From positions 472,973 to 536,972 of the forward strand of contig NZ_LMDF01000007.1 in assembly GCF_001425745.1 (NCBI RefSeq): a stretch of DNA of 64,000 nucleotides, read 5' to 3'. Positions within the stretch are counted from its first letter, which is position 1. Each line of letters starts with the position of its first letter. Under the pieces are notes generated by a model. That model did no database searches. It was not told where the DNA came from and worked only from the letters and a program-made list of their open reading frames with translations. Positions 1-9,291 of the stretch are shown in pieces. The translations under genes and the position numbers were made by a program. The DNA is from Caulobacter sp. Root343 (GTDB lineage: Bacteria > Pseudomonadota > Alphaproteobacteria > Caulobacterales > Caulobacteraceae).

Positions 1-164
1 CCGGACCGTCCGAGTATCCCCCTCGGACCTGCACCGCTCGATCGCCCCCCGCCGCCGCAATCGGTCGCTGGCCATGCGCCCTTTCCTCGCGACGAGGTGG
101 GGAGAGCATAAGCGAGGTTTCGAGGGGGAGGATGAAAGAGGCTGAACGCTCGTGCCTTCCATCA
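1..164. other. Non-coding stretch, no gene seen
   Basis: No convincing reading frame is visible here. A 7-bp inverted repeat (bases 8-14 pairing with 22-28, loop of 7) may be the end of a terminator belonging to a gene left of the window. The remainder is purine-rich and runs into the REP-like elements that follow. Confidence 0.4.
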
Positions 165-220
165 TCCCTCTCTCTGAGAGAGAGGGAGGGGCCCATGCGC
201 AGCATGGAAGGGTGAGTGGT
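165..220 (-). repeat. REP-like element, inverted copy
   Basis: Bases 165-175 and 177-187 form an 11-bp inverted repeat of CT/GA character. The next about 35 bases are a diverged reverse complement of the elements at 249-416, sharing the run GAGGGAGGGGCCC and the GGGTGAG end. This looks like a dispersed intergenic palindromic repeat and not a gene. The family is not named here because no database comparison was possible. Confidence 0.55.
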
Positions 221-248
221 TACACCGCCCACCGATAAATCCTGAAAA

Positions 249-416
249 CTCAGCGAGATGCGCGAAATCCCCCACCGGCTTCGCCTAACCTCTCACCCTC
301 CCACGCCTGCGGCGCGGGCCCCTCCCTCTCTCCTCAGCGAGATGCGCGAAATCCCCCACCGGCTTCGCCTAACCTCTCACCCTCCCACGCCTGCGGCGCG
401 GGCCCCTCCCTCTCTC
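249..416 (+). repeat. Tandem duplication of an 84-bp REP-like unit
   Basis: Two copies, 249-332 and 333-416, appear base-for-base identical. Each starts CTCAGCGAGATGCGC and ends CCCCTCCCTCTCTC. Each unit carries a GCCTGCGGCGCGGGC core flanked by pyrimidine runs, so it can pair with the inverted copy at 165-220. A long open frame crosses it only because 84 is a multiple of three; there is no protein-like composition or start signal. It lies just downstream of cobU and may act as a transcription end or mRNA 3' structure. Confidence 0.8.
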
Positions 417-455
417 AAAGAGAGAGGGGTTCTATGCCCGCGCTCCGACGGGCGT

Positions 456-974
456 TCACCCCTGCGGCTTCAACCTCAACGGCAGGCCCGCCGCCACGAA
501 ATAGACCTCGTCCGCCGTCGCGGCGAGCCGCTGGTGCAGGCGGCCAGCCTCGTCGCGGAAGCGGCGGCCCAGCGGCGTCTCGGGGACGATGCCCAGACCG
601 ACCTCGTTGCTGACCAGCCAGAGCCGGGCGGGGCAGGCGGCCGCCGCCTCGACCAATTCGGTCGCCGCCGTCTCGACATCCCGTTCGGCCATCAACAGGT
701 TCGACAGCCACAAGGTCAGGCAGTCGACGACCGCTGCCGCGTCGGCCGGCAGGGCGGCGATGGCGGCCGGCAGCGCCAGCGGCGCCTCGACGGTAATCCA
801 TGATTCGCCGCGATCGGCCCGGTGCCGCGCGATCCGGTCCGCCATCTCGTCGTCGAACGCCTGGCCGGTGGCGATCAGGACCGGACGCCCAGCGCCGGCG
901 GCGGTTTCCGTCGCTTTCTGGGCGAAGGCGCTCTTGCCGGAACGGGCTCCGCCCAGCACCAGGGTCGCGGTCAT
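456..974 (-). CDS. cobU: Adenosylcobinamide kinase / adenosylcobinamide-phosphate guanylyltransferase (CobU/CobP)
   Basis: Bifunctional cytosolic enzyme of the B12 nucleotide-loop pathway. It phosphorylates adenosylcobinamide and then transfers GMP from GTP to give adenosylcobinamide-GDP. The 172-residue product has the family's usual length, an N-terminal P-loop (GGARSGKS, about residues 8-15), the DCLTLWLSNL segment near residue 84, and the GLGIVPETPLGRRFRD block near residue 125. The ATG has a GGAG-like site 4-5 bases upstream. It is divergent from the riboswitch-led B12 operon, so it is probably not under that riboswitch although it works in the same pathway. Its product feeds CobS encoded at 10322. 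Confidence 0.95.
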   Translation of the reverse strand: MTATLVLGGARSGKSAFAQKATETAAGAGRPVLIATGQAFDDEMADRIARHRADRGESWITVEAPLALPAAIAALPADAAAVVDCLTLWLSNLLMAERDVETAATELVEAAAACPARLWLVSNEVGLGIVPETPLGRRFRDEAGRLHQRLAATADEVYFVAAGLPLRLKPQG

Positions 975-1015
975 GGAAGCTCCACATTGACGGTGTGCGG
1001 CGCAGCATATAGGGC

Positions 1016-1190
1016 TGGCGTCGCGTCAGGCTCCTCGAAAGAGGATTAAAAGGGAACGAGGTTCAAGACCTCGGCTGCCCCCGCAACTGTAAGCGGCGAG
1101 CTCTCGCGTCTCATGCCACTGGGGTCAAAAACCCTGGGAAGGCGACGCCAAGAGCATTGACCCGTGAGCCAGGAGACCTGCCCGGCGCGG
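1016..1190 (+). ncRNA. Cobalamin (adenosylcobalamin) riboswitch
   Basis: This leader lies between cobU and btuB. It has the conserved segments of the family in order: the AGGATTAAAAGGGAA region (about 1040-1056), GCCCCCGCAACTGTAAGCGG (about 1076-1095), TGCCACTG followed by CCTGGGAAGGCG (about 1114-1145), and the B12 box GAGCCAGGAGACCTGCC (about 1166-1182). The family senses adenosylcobalamin and shuts off transcription or translation of the downstream gene. Here that would be btuB and, through tight coupling, the whole run to 11577. The expression platform between 1190 and 1351 was not resolved. Confidence 0.95.
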
Positions 1191-1351
1191 TCGTTCATCG
1201 CTTGGCCGGGGTGCGCCAAACGAACGGGGTCTCCCGAGAAACGACTGTCACAGGACCGCGCGTCGGTCCGAGGCGTACGCGTGGCTTTTTCGAGCTCACG
1301 GGTGGGTCGTGGGTCAGCGCGCGGATCGTTTCGAACGGGAAGTAGAAGACC

Positions 1352-3298
1352 ATGATCCGAGCGTTTTTCAGCTCCACCGCCCTAGCCACGATCCTCATCT
1401 CAGGATCGGCGATGGCTGACGACCAGAAAGCCCCCGAGGCCGATGTCGCAGGCAAGGTCGGCGCCAATGGCGTCGCCGAGCTTGTCGTGACCGCCACCCG
1501 CACCGCCCAGCCGATCGAGAAGGTCGGCGCCTCGGTCACCGTCCTGACGCAAGGCGCCATCGAGGCCAGCCAGGCGATCTCGATCACCGATCTGCTGGCC
1601 CAGCAGCCCGGCGTCAGCTTCACCCGCAACGGCGGGCCGGGCACGAGCACCAGCCTCAACATCCGCGGCGCCGAGACCCAGCACACCGTGGTGCTGATCG
1701 ACGGCGTCAAGCTCAACGACCCGTCCTCGACCCAGGGCGGCTTCAACAGCGGCAACCTGCTGGTCGGCGACATCTCGCGCATCGAGATCCTGCGCGGCGC
1801 CCAGTCGACCCTGTGGGGCAGTCAGGCCATCGGCGGCGTGGTCAACATCGTCACCGCCGATCCGACCGCGCCGTTCACCAGCTCGGCCGACGTCGAGGTC
1901 GGCGCACGCAAGACCGGCTATGTGCGCGGCGGGCTCGGCGGCGCCACCGACAAGGTCGTCTGGCGTCTCGCCGGCGGCTACTACACGACCGACGGCTTCT
2001 CGACCTACAAGACCGGGACCGAGAAGGACGGCTACCAGAACGCCGGCGCCTCGGGCCGGGTGCGCGTCCAGCTGACCGACAACGTCTCGGCCGAGGTCCG
2101 TTCGGTCTATTCGCGCGGCAAGAACGACTTCGACGGCTTCGCCGGCGATAGCGCCGAATTCGGCCGCACCAAGGAGCTGGTCGTCTATAGCGGCCTGAAC
2201 TTCGCCCTGCTGGACGGCCGCTTCAACAACCGCGTCGGCTACGCCTACACCGACACCGATCGCGCCAACTACAACCCGGCGCGTTCCGTGCCGATGACCT
2301 TCGACTCGGCCGGCAAGAACAAGCGCTGGGAATATCAGGGCGTGTTCGCGGTCACCGACACCTGGACCGCGTCGTTCGGCGCCGAGAGCGAGCGCTCGCG
2401 CATGCGGACCCGTTCGCCGACTGTTTCTCAGCCGCTGATACCGTTCCGCACGGGCAAGGTCGGCGTCGACAGCGTCTATGGCCAGTTGCAGGCCGAGGTG
2501 GTTCCGGGCCTGACCCTGACCGCCGGCCTGCGCTACGAGGACCACGACACCTATGGCTCGCACACCCTGGGCCAGGCCTCGGCCGCCTGGGCGCTGAACG
2601 AGGGAAACACCGTGCTGCGCGCCAGCTTCGGCCAGGGCTTCCGCGCCCCGGGCCTCTACGAGCTCTACAGCGAATACGGCAATCTGGCCCTGTCGCCGGA
2701 AGATTTCGACAGCTGGGACGCCGGGGTCGAGCAGCGCTTCCTGGGCGGCAAGGCTCGCGCCTCGGCCACCTGGTTCCATCGCGAGGCCGACAACGAGATC
2801 CGGTTCTTCTCGTGCGTCTCGGCCGCCGATCCGCTGTGCGCCCCGGGCGGGTCGCCGCGCTTCGGCTATTACAACAACGTCCAGAAGACCAAGGCCCAGG
2901 GCCTCGAGCTGATCGGCGAGCTGAAGCCGGTCGACGGCCTGACCCTGACCGGCAACTACACCTACACCGACGCCGAATCCAATTCGGGCGCCAACAAGGG
3001 CAAGCAGCTGACTCGGCGGCCGAAAAACATGGCCAACCTGTCGGCGACCTATCGCTGGCCGGTGGGCCTGACCACCACGGTGGCGGTGCGTCATGTGGGC
3101 AAGACCTACAACAACGACGCCAACACCCAGGTGGTGGCCAGCTACACCACCGTCGACCTGCGGGCCGCCTATCCGCTGAAGGACGGGCTGGAAGTGTTCG
3201 GTCGCGTCGAGAACGCGTTCGACAAGGACTACCAGACCATCCTGAACTACGGGACGCCGGGACGCGGGGCCTTCGTGGGCCTGCGGGCGCGGTTCTAG
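1352..3298 (+). CDS. btuB: TonB-dependent vitamin B12 outer-membrane receptor BtuB
   Basis: Outer-membrane receptor that brings corrinoids into the periplasm using TonB energy. The 648-residue product has a signal peptide (hydrophobic residues 5-20, then AMADD), a TonB box-like ELVVTATR near residue 46, a plug domain with IRGAETQHTVVLIDG and the EILRGAQSTLWGSQAIGGVVNI segment near residues 150-170, then the beta-barrel ending in an aromatic residue (ARF). Length and plug match BtuB-type receptors. The cobalamin riboswitch upstream and the BtuFCD transporter genes downstream fix the substrate. Unlike the other receptors here, it has no hairpin after its stop: the next gene starts 9 bases on. 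Confidence 0.95.
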   Translation: MIRAFFSSTALATILISGSAMADDQKAPEADVAGKVGANGVAELVVTATRTAQPIEKVGASVTVLTQGAIEASQAISITDLLAQQPGVSFTRNGGPGTSTSLNIRGAETQHTVVLIDGVKLNDPSSTQGGFNSGNLLVGDISRIEILRGAQSTLWGSQAIGGVVNIVTADPTAPFTSSADVEVGARKTGYVRGGLGGATDKVVWRLAGGYYTTDGFSTYKTGTEKDGYQNAGASGRVRVQLTDNVSAEVRSVYSRGKNDFDGFAGDSAEFGRTKELVVYSGLNFALLDGRFNNRVGYAYTDTDRANYNPARSVPMTFDSAGKNKRWEYQGVFAVTDTWTASFGAESERSRMRTRSPTVSQPLIPFRTGKVGVDSVYGQLQAEVVPGLTLTAGLRYEDHDTYGSHTLGQASAAWALNEGNTVLRASFGQGFRAPGLYELYSEYGNLALSPEDFDSWDAGVEQRFLGGKARASATWFHREADNEIRFFSCVSAADPLCAPGGSPRFGYYNNVQKTKAQGLELIGELKPVDGLTLTGNYTYTDAESNSGANKGKQLTRRPKNMANLSATYRWPVGLTTTVAVRHVGKTYNNDANTQVVASYTTVDLRAAYPLKDGLEVFGRVENAFDKDYQTILNYGTPGRGAFVGLRARF

Positions 3299-3306
3299 GT
3301 TCCGCC

Positions 3307-4320
3307 GTGGCGTCGTCGATCCCCATCATCGGCGCCTTCCGGCACGGCGGCCGTCTCCGCGAGGCGATGGCCGCCTGGCCGGACGCGCCGCGTCCCTGGC
3401 TGGACCTCTCGACCGGGATCAATCCCGAGCCGTGGGCCGGCCAGCGGGCGCCGGCGGACGCCTTGCGGCGGCTGCCGGATCCCGCCGCCCTAGCCGAACT
3501 CGAGGCGGTGGCGGCGCGGGCTTTCGGTGTCGAGGACGCAGCGCGCGTGGTCGCCGTCCCCGGGGCGGAAGCGGCCTTGCGGCTGCTGCCAACGCTGCTC
3601 GGTGGTGAACGGGTGGCCTTGGCGACGCCGATTTATGGCGGCCATGCCGAGGCCTGGGCCGGGCGGGCGCCGACGACGATCTCGGCGCTGTCGGATCCCG
3701 CCGCGCGCGACCTCGACGTCCTCGTTCTGGTCAACCCCAACAATCCCGACGGTCGCCGGATCTCGCGCGCGGACTTGGCCGCCCTGGCCATCGAGCGCTC
3801 CGCCGCCGGCCGATGGACTGTCGTGGACGAGTCCTTCGTCGAGGTCGCGCCTGACCTCAGCGTCGCCGATCTGGAGATCGAGCGTCTGATCGTATTGCGG
3901 TCATTCGGCAAGTTCTATGGCCTGCCGGGAGCGCGGCTAGGATTTGTCATTGGCGACAACATCTTCGCACGACAACTTCGTGTCCTTCTCGGCGACTGGC
4001 CGCTCGGCGCCGACGCCCTGGCTCTGGGCCTCGGCGCCTATGCCGACGATATCTGGCGGGCGACGGCGCGGGCCTGGCTCGCGGTCCAAGCCGCTGAGAT
4101 CGACGCCGTCTTGGCCGAGGCCAGGCTGAAGACCGTCGGCGGTTGCGATCTCTTCCGCTGGGTCGAGGTTCCCGACGCCCACGCGGTTTTCCAGCGCCTT
4201 TGCGAACATGGCGTGCTGACCCGTCCCTTCATCGATCGGAGCGATCGACTTCGGATCGGCCTGCCTTCTCGAAATGATTTCAATCGTTTCCGTCAGATAT
4301 TTCAGGCGGTGATGTCGTGA
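3307..4320 (+). CDS. cobC: Threonine-phosphate decarboxylase (PLP-dependent, CobC/CobD type)
   Basis: PLP-dependent fold-type-I enzyme of the histidinol-phosphate aminotransferase group that makes (R)-1-amino-2-propanol phosphate, the linker attached by CobD/CbiB. With the GTG start at 3307 (8 bases after the btuB stop) the product has 337 residues and begins MASSIPIIGAFRHGGRL. The frame is open further upstream inside btuB, but GTG 3307 gives the family's normal N-terminus (HGGRL, then DLSTGINPEPW near residue 37). The LVNPNNPDGR motif and the PLP lysine in RSFGKFYGLPGARLG are visible. The stop overlaps the next start (GTGA). It is named cobC in the Pseudomonas denitrificans scheme and cobD in Salmonella. 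Confidence 0.92.
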   Translation: MASSIPIIGAFRHGGRLREAMAAWPDAPRPWLDLSTGINPEPWAGQRAPADALRRLPDPAALAELEAVAARAFGVEDAARVVAVPGAEAALRLLPTLLGGERVALATPIYGGHAEAWAGRAPTTISALSDPAARDLDVLVLVNPNNPDGRRISRADLAALAIERSAAGRWTVVDESFVEVAPDLSVADLEIERLIVLRSFGKFYGLPGARLGFVIGDNIFARQLRVLLGDWPLGADALALGLGAYADDIWRATARAWLAVQAAEIDAVLAEARLKTVGGCDLFRWVEVPDAHAVFQRLCEHGVLTRPFIDRSDRLRIGLPSRNDFNRFRQIFQAVMS

Positions 4321-5162
4321 CCGCGAGCCGACGGGAGGTGGTGGGCGGCGCCCTGGCTCTGGTCGCGCATGGTCCGTCGCCGGCCATTCCGCGCCGGATC
4401 GTGTCGCTCAATAGCTGTCTCGACGCCATGCTGGTGCACCTGGCGGATCGAGGCCAGATCGCCGCGCTCAGCCACTATGCCCGCGAGCCGCACGGCTCCA
4501 CCGTGGCCGCCCAGGCCAGGACCCTGCCGTTCACCTGGGAGAGCGCCGAGGAGGTCATCGGGCTGCGGCCTGACCTCGTCCTGGCCAGCCAGCACTCGGC
4601 CTTGGCCACCCGCAACGCGTTGAAGCGCCTGCATGTGCCCGTCCAGCGCTTCAAGGTCCCCAAGTCCGTGGACGAGAGTCTCGGGCAGGTGCGCAAGTTG
4701 GCCGGGCTGATCGGCCATGCCGAGCGCGGCGAAGCCCTGGTCGCTCGCATCGAGGCGGCCATCGCCTCGGCCACGCCGGCGCCGGGCGCGCGACGGCTCA
4801 GCGCCCTGATCTACCAGCCCAACGGCTTCGCGGCCGGCCCCGGCACCCTGGTCGACGAGGTGATGACCCGGGCCGGTTTCGACAATGTCGCCCGCCGCTA
4901 TGGCCTCAAGACCTGGGGCAATGTCGGGCTGGAGAGGCTGCTGGCCGATCCGCCCCAGGTGCTGCTGGTCGGCGAGCCGGCCCCGGGCGCGCGCAGCTGG
5001 GCCGATCGCGTGATGACCCATCCGGCGCTGACATCGATCGCCGGCCGGATGCGGCAGGTGCGCTTGCCCGAAAAGCTTCTCTACTGCGGCGGGCCGGTGC
5101 TGATCGAGACCGCCGCGGCCATGGCCCGAGCGCGCGCCCAGGCGCTGAAGGAGGGAGCATGA
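4317..5162 (+). CDS. btuF: Cobalamin ABC transporter substrate-binding protein (BtuF-like)
   Basis: Periplasmic binding protein for corrinoids that delivers them to BtuCD. The GTG at 4317 overlaps the preceding stop by four bases and gives 281 residues. The N-terminus (TASRREVVGGALALVAHG) has a twin arginine before a hydrophobic stretch, so export may use the Tat route; the segment is short. The conserved start of the BtuF fold (PRRIVSLNSCLDAML) follows near residue 26, and residues such as the SAEEVIGLRPDLVLASQH block match the helical-backbone binding proteins. The 3' end overlaps btuC by ATGA. Confidence 0.88.
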   Translation: MTASRREVVGGALALVAHGPSPAIPRRIVSLNSCLDAMLVHLADRGQIAALSHYAREPHGSTVAAQARTLPFTWESAEEVIGLRPDLVLASQHSALATRNALKRLHVPVQRFKVPKSVDESLGQVRKLAGLIGHAERGEALVARIEAAIASATPAPGARRLSALIYQPNGFAAGPGTLVDEVMTRAGFDNVARRYGLKTWGNVGLERLLADPPQVLLVGEPAPGARSWADRVMTHPALTSIAGRMRQVRLPEKLLYCGGPVLIETAAAMARARAQALKEGA

Positions 5163-6145
5163 GATCCCGATCCCCGTTGATGGTCTGCGGCGTCCTGGCT
5201 GCGTTGCTGGTCGTCCTGTTCGGCCTCGGCCTTTGCGCCGGCCGTGTCTGGACCCCGTGGAGCGCCTGGACCTCGCACGGCGCGGACCCGCGCTGGGCCA
5301 TCGTCTTCGGCCTGCGCCTGCCGCGCACGATTCTGGCGATCTTGGTCGGCGGGGCCCTGGGCCTGAGCGGCGCGGCGCTGCAGGGCTACACCCGCAACCC
5401 GTTGGCCGACCCCGGGGCGCTGGGCGTCTCGACGGCGGCGGCGCTGGGCGCGGTGCTGACCCTCTATCTGGGCGCGGCGGGCGAGGCGACCTGGATCCTG
5501 CCTCTGGCGGCGATGGTCGGGGCGGGCTTCGGCGTCGCGGTCTTGCTGGGCCTGGCTGGCGTCACCTCAAGCATCGTCACCTTCCTTCTGGCCGGATTCA
5601 TCATCCAGACGGTCTGCGGCGCGGCGATCTCCCTGGCGCTGAACCTCGCGCCCAATCCTTGGGCGGTGAACGAGATCGTCAACTGGACGCTAGGCTCGCT
5701 GGCCGACCGTAGCATCGACGAGGTGCGGATCGCCGCGCCGGGCGTCGTCGTCGGCAGCGTGCTGCTGCTGACCCTGGGCCGCTCACTGGACGCCCTGACC
5801 TTGGGCGAGCAGGGTGCGCGGTCGCTGGGCGTGGAGCTCTCCCGCACCCGTCTGCTGATGGCGATCGGTGTGGCGTTGGCGGTCGGCTCCAGTGTCGCGG
5901 TGACCGGGGTCATCAGCTTCGTCGGTCTGATCACCCCGCACCTGCTGCGGCCCGTGCTCGGATCGCGGCCTAGCGCGGTGCTCGTCCCGTCATTCCTGGG
6001 CGGCGCGGCCCTGACCTTGGCGGCCGACATCCTGGTGCGCATGACGCCGGCGGCCAGCGAGATCAAGCTCAGCGTCGCCATGGCGGCCCTGGGCGGGCCG
6101 TTCTTCCTGGCCATGCTGATCTCGATGCGACGGAGGCTGGCGTGA
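5159..6145 (+). CDS. btuC: Cobalamin ABC transporter permease (BtuC-like)
   Basis: Inner-membrane permease of the FecCD/BtuC family with 328 residues and about ten hydrophobic segments. Recognisable blocks are LRLPRTILAILVGGALGLSG near residue 53, the QGYTRNPLADPGALGVS segment near residue 74, WTLGSL near residue 175, and the GVISFVGLITPHLLRP coupling-helix region near residue 256, which contacts the ATPase. It overlaps btuF (ATGA) and btuD (GTGA), so translation of the three transporter genes is likely coupled. The family also carries haem and siderophores; the riboswitch and neighbours point to corrinoids. Confidence 0.93.
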   Translation: MRSRSPLMVCGVLAALLVVLFGLGLCAGRVWTPWSAWTSHGADPRWAIVFGLRLPRTILAILVGGALGLSGAALQGYTRNPLADPGALGVSTAAALGAVLTLYLGAAGEATWILPLAAMVGAGFGVAVLLGLAGVTSSIVTFLLAGFIIQTVCGAAISLALNLAPNPWAVNEIVNWTLGSLADRSIDEVRIAAPGVVVGSVLLLTLGRSLDALTLGEQGARSLGVELSRTRLLMAIGVALAVGSSVAVTGVISFVGLITPHLLRPVLGSRPSAVLVPSFLGGAALTLAADILVRMTPAASEIKLSVAMAALGGPFFLAMLISMRRRLA

Positions 6146-6927
6146 GTTCGGAACAGACCCTGCGCGCGGACGCCCTGACGATCCGGCTCGGCGGCCGTCC
6201 GGTCCTGAATGGGATCACCGCTAACTTCATCCGGGGCGAGCTGGTCGCGATCGTCGGTCCGAACGGCGCCGGCAAGTCGACGCTGCTGAGCTGTCTAGCC
6301 GGCCTGCTCAAGCCCGACGCCGGCGCGGCCCTGTTGGAGGGCGCGCCGATCGCGACGCTGCCGGGACGTCAACGCGCGCGGCGACTGGCCTTCCTGGCCC
6401 AGACGCCCGAGATCGCCTGGGACGTCGATGTCCGCGCCTTCGTCGGTCTGGGCCGGACGCCGCACCTGGGCGCCTTCGGGCCCAGCGCCGAGGACCAGGC
6501 GGCGATCGAAGCCGCCATCGCCTCGGCCGGCCTGGAGGCCTTCGCCGAGCGCCCGGTCACGCGCCTCTCCGGCGGCGAACGGGCCCGGGCCCTGATCGCC
6601 CGCGCCCTGGCCGGCGAAACCGACTGGCTGCTGGCCGATGAGCCGCTGACCGGCCTCGATCCCGGCCACGCGCTGGACGCTCTGGCCCTGTTCCGCCGCC
6701 TGGCCCACGACCTGAGCAAGGGGGTGATCATCACCCTGCACGACCTGAACCTGGCGGCGCGTTTCGCCGACCGGGTGCTGGTGCTGAGCGAGGGCGAGCT
6801 CGTTGTCGACGCGCCTCCCGAGGCCGCCCTGACGCCCGAGATCCTGTCGAAGGTCTATGGCGTCGCGGTGCGGCGCCACGCCGGCGAGGGCGGTCCGCTG
6901 ATCGAAGTGCTCTGCCGTGTCGGCTAG
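6142..6927 (+). CDS. btuD: Cobalamin ABC transporter ATP-binding protein (BtuD-like)
   Basis: ATPase that drives BtuC. It has 261 residues from a GTG start overlapping btuC. All the ABC motifs are present: Walker A GPNGAGKST near residue 39, Q-loop AFLAQTPEIAWD near residue 85, signature LSGGERARA near residue 145, Walker B WLLADEPLTGLDP near residue 165, and the switch histidine in ITLHDLN near residue 200. The end overlaps the next gene by 11 bases. Confidence 0.94.
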   Translation: MSSEQTLRADALTIRLGGRPVLNGITANFIRGELVAIVGPNGAGKSTLLSCLAGLLKPDAGAALLEGAPIATLPGRQRARRLAFLAQTPEIAWDVDVRAFVGLGRTPHLGAFGPSAEDQAAIEAAIASAGLEAFAERPVTRLSGGERARALIARALAGETDWLLADEPLTGLDPGHALDALALFRRLAHDLSKGVIITLHDLNLAARFADRVLVLSEGELVVDAPPEAALTPEILSKVYGVAVRRHAGEGGPLIEVLCRVG

Positions 6928-7843
6928 CCCCTGGATCGTGCTCGGCGCCGCGCTGCTGGACGCCGCCGTCGGCTATCCGGACGCGCTGCACCGGCGCATC
7001 CCGCACCCGGTTGCGTGGCTCGGGGGACTGATTTCGGCGCTGGAGGCGGGGCTCAATCGCCCGACTTTGAGTGAGCTGGCGCGGCGCATGCTGGGCGTGG
7101 CCACGCTGCTGATCATCGTCGGTGTCAGCGGCGGGGCGGGCTGGTTGATCACGCGATACTGTGGGCCTTGGGTGGTCGCCATCGTCGGCGCCCTGGGCCT
7201 GGCGCAGCGGAGCTTGTTCGACCACGTTCGCGCGGTCGCCGAGCCCTTGAGCGGCGGCGGCCTCGATGGGGCAAGGACCGCCGTCGGCAGGATCATCGGC
7301 CGTGACGTCGAGCGGCTCGACGAGAGCGGCGTCGCCACGGCGGCGATCGAGAGCCTGGCCGAGAGCTTCAACGACGGGGTGGTCGCCCCGATGTTCTGGT
7401 TCGTGGTCGGCGGCTTGCCGGGCCTGTTCGTCTACAAGGCGGTCAACACCGCCGACAGCTTGATCGGCCATCGCGAGCCGCGCTGGCGGTCCTTCGGCTG
7501 GGCGTCGGCAAGGTTCGACGACCTGCTGAACCTGATCCCGGCGCGAATTGCCGGCGGCCTTGTCGCCCTGGCGGGAGGGAGCGGCTGGCGGATCATGTTC
7601 CGCGACGCTGGCAAGCACGCCTCGCCCAACGCCGGCTGGCCCGAAGCCGCCATGGCCGGCGCGCTGGGCGTCAGGCTGGGCGGTCCCGCCTGGTACGACG
7701 GCGCACTGTCCGAACACCCCGTCCTCGGCAAAGGCGGGGAAGCCGCTCCGGCCGATCTGGCGCGGGCGCTGCGCATCTATCTCCTTGCTTGCGCGGCGCT
7801 CTGGTCGATGTTGCTCGTGGGAGGACTCGCATGGCCGCGCTGA
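6917..7843 (+). CDS. cobD: Adenosylcobinamide-phosphate synthase (CbiB/CobD)
   Basis: Membrane enzyme that joins aminopropanol phosphate (from the cobC product at 3307) to adenosylcobyric acid. The 308-residue product starts at a GTG inside the end of btuD. It shows family signatures: [22 protein letters not shown] at the N-terminus (residues 13 on), [16 protein letters not shown] near residue 144, and the [16 protein letters not shown] block near residue 172. Several hydrophobic helices and a membrane-spanning C-terminus agree with an inner-membrane location. Its end overlaps cobQ by 13 bases. Confidence 0.93.
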   Translation: MSASPWIVLGAALLDAAVGYPDALHRRIPHPVAWLGGLISALEAGLNRPTLSELARRMLGVATLLIIVGVSGGAGWLITRYCGPWVVAIVGALGLAQRSLFDHVRAVAEPLSGGGLDGARTAVGRIIGRDVERLDESGVATAAIESLAESFNDGVVAPMFWFVVGGLPGLFVYKAVNTADSLIGHREPRWRSFGWASARFDDLLNLIPARIAGGLVALAGGSGWRIMFRDAGKHASPNAGWPEAAMAGALGVRLGGPAWYDGALSEHPVLGKGGEAAPADLARALRIYLLACAALWSMLLVGGLAWPR

Positions 7844-9291
7844 TGATTCAGGGATGCGGGTCCGACGTCGGCAAGTCGGTGCTGGTGGCGGGGCTATGCC
7901 GGCTGTTCGCCAATCGCGGCCTGACGGTCCGCCCGTTCAAGCCGCAGAACATGTCCAACAACGCCGCGGTCACCGCCGATGGCGGCGAGATCGGCCGCGC
8001 CCAGGCGCTGCAGGCGATCGCCTGCCGCACACCGCCGACGGTCGACATGAACCCGGTGCTGCTGAAGCCGCAGAGCGACGTCGGCGCCCAGTTGATCGTG
8101 CGCGGCCAGATGGCCGGAACGTGGAAGGCGCGCGGCTATCAGGAGCGCAAGGCCTCCCTGCTGGACACGGTCGTCGAGAGCTTCCGCCGGCTGGAGGCCC
8201 AGAGCGACCTCGTCATCGTCGAGGGGGCCGGCAGTCCGGCCGAGATCAATCTGCGCGCCGGCGACATCGCCAATATGGGCTTCGCGCGGGCGGCCGACGT
8301 GCCGGTCGTGCTGGTCGGCGACATCGACCGGGGCCACGTGATCGCCGCCCTTGTCGGCGCCCATGTCGTCCTGGACGAGGACGACCGCGCCATGGTGCGC
8401 GGCTTCCTGATCAACAAGTTCCGGGGCGATCCCAGCCTCTTCCAGGACGGTCGAGATGAGATTGTTCGCCGCACGGGTTGGGCCGATCTTGGCATGGCCC
8501 CATGGTTGGCGGCGGCGCGGCGCTTGCCCGCCGAGGACGCCGTGGTGCTGGACCGCTTCGCAGGTCCCGGCGAGCGCAAGGTCCGTATCGTCGTGCCGAT
8601 GCTGTCGCGGATCGCCAATTTCGACGAATTCGACGCCCTGCGCGCCGAGCCGGAGGTGGAGTTTGCTTTCGTACCGCCCGGAACGCCTTTGCCGGGGGAC
8701 GCCGATCTGGTGATCCTGCCCGGGACCAAGGCGACCTTGGCGGACCTAGCGTTCCTGCGGGCCCAAGGCTGGGACATCGATCTGAAGGCTCACGTCCGGC
8801 GTGGGGGCCGCGTGCTGGGCGTCTGCGGCGGTTATCAGATGCTTGGCCGTCGCCTGTCGGACCCGGACGGGATCGAAGGCGCGCCGGAGACGGCCGAGGG
8901 GCTGGCCTTGCTGGACGTCGAGACCGTGATGACCGGCGACAAGACCCTGCGGCCGGTCGGCGGACGGCTGGCCAACGGCGCGCGGTTCGAGGGTTACGAG
9001 ATGCACATCGGGCGCACGACGGGCGCGGCGTCGGCGATGCTGACCTTCGACGACGGCGTCGACGATGGCGCGGTGTCTCCTGACGGCTTGGTCCGAGGTT
9101 GCTACGTCCACGGCCTGTTCGATCGCGGCGAGGCGAGGGCGGCTCTGCTGGCCGAGCTGGGCGCCCGCTCCGAAGGCGTCGACCAGGCCGTCCGTGTCGA
9201 CCACGCCCTGGATGAAATCGCCGACGCGTTGGAACGGGCCTTCGACATTCCCGCGCTGGCGGCCTTGGCCGGACTGGAGACCTTCCGATGA
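7831..9291 (+). CDS. cobQ: Cobyric acid synthase (CobQ/CbiP)
   Basis: Glutamine-dependent amidotransferase that amidates side chains b, d, e and g of adenosylcobyrinic a,c-diamide to make cobyric acid. The ATG at 7831 has GGAGG 6-7 bases upstream and gives 486 residues, the family's length; an in-frame start at 7789 would add 14 residues with no support. N-terminal synthetase domain: [13 protein letters not shown]-loop and [13 protein letters not shown]-terminal type-I glutaminase domain: nucleophile Cys in [10 protein letters not shown] near residue 332 and the catalytic His in YVHGLFD near residue 425. Its presence without earlier corrin genes implies that incompletely amidated corrinoids are salvaged as well as cobinamide. 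Confidence 0.94.
   Translation: MAALMIQGCGSDVGKSVLVAGLCRLFANRGLTVRPFKPQNMSNNAAVTADGGEIGRAQALQAIACRTPPTVDMNPVLLKPQSDVGAQLIVRGQMAGTWKARGYQERKASLLDTVVESFRRLEAQSDLVIVEGAGSPAEINLRAGDIANMGFARAADVPVVLVGDIDRGHVIAALVGAHVVLDEDDRAMVRGFLINKFRGDPSLFQDGRDEIVRRTGWADLGMAPWLAAARRLPAEDAVVLDRFAGPGERKVRIVVPMLSRIANFDEFDALRAEPEVEFAFVPPGTPLPGDADLVILPGTKATLADLAFLRAQGWDIDLKAHVRRGGRVLGVCGGYQMLGRRLSDPDGIEGAPETAEGLALLDVETVMTGDKTLRPVGGRLANGARFEGYEMHIGRTTGAASAMLTFDDGVDDGAVSPDGLVRGCYVHGLFDRGEARAALLAELGARSEGVDQAVRVDHALDEIADALERAFDIPALAALAGLETFR

Noticed and set aside
249..416. Possible CRISPR-like or minisatellite array
   Set aside because: Only two direct copies with no spacers and no cas genes; it fits a duplicated REP-type element.
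258..803. Open frame across the tandem repeat with a repeated peptide
   Set aside because: The 84-bp repeat keeps the frame open by being divisible by three; composition is low-complexity Arg/Pro and it runs antisense through cobU.
1400..3094. Long minus-strand frame opposite btuB
   Set aside because: It is the codon-position shadow of a high-GC gene: Ala/Gly/Arg/Val-rich, no domain, and btuB on the plus strand is unambiguous.
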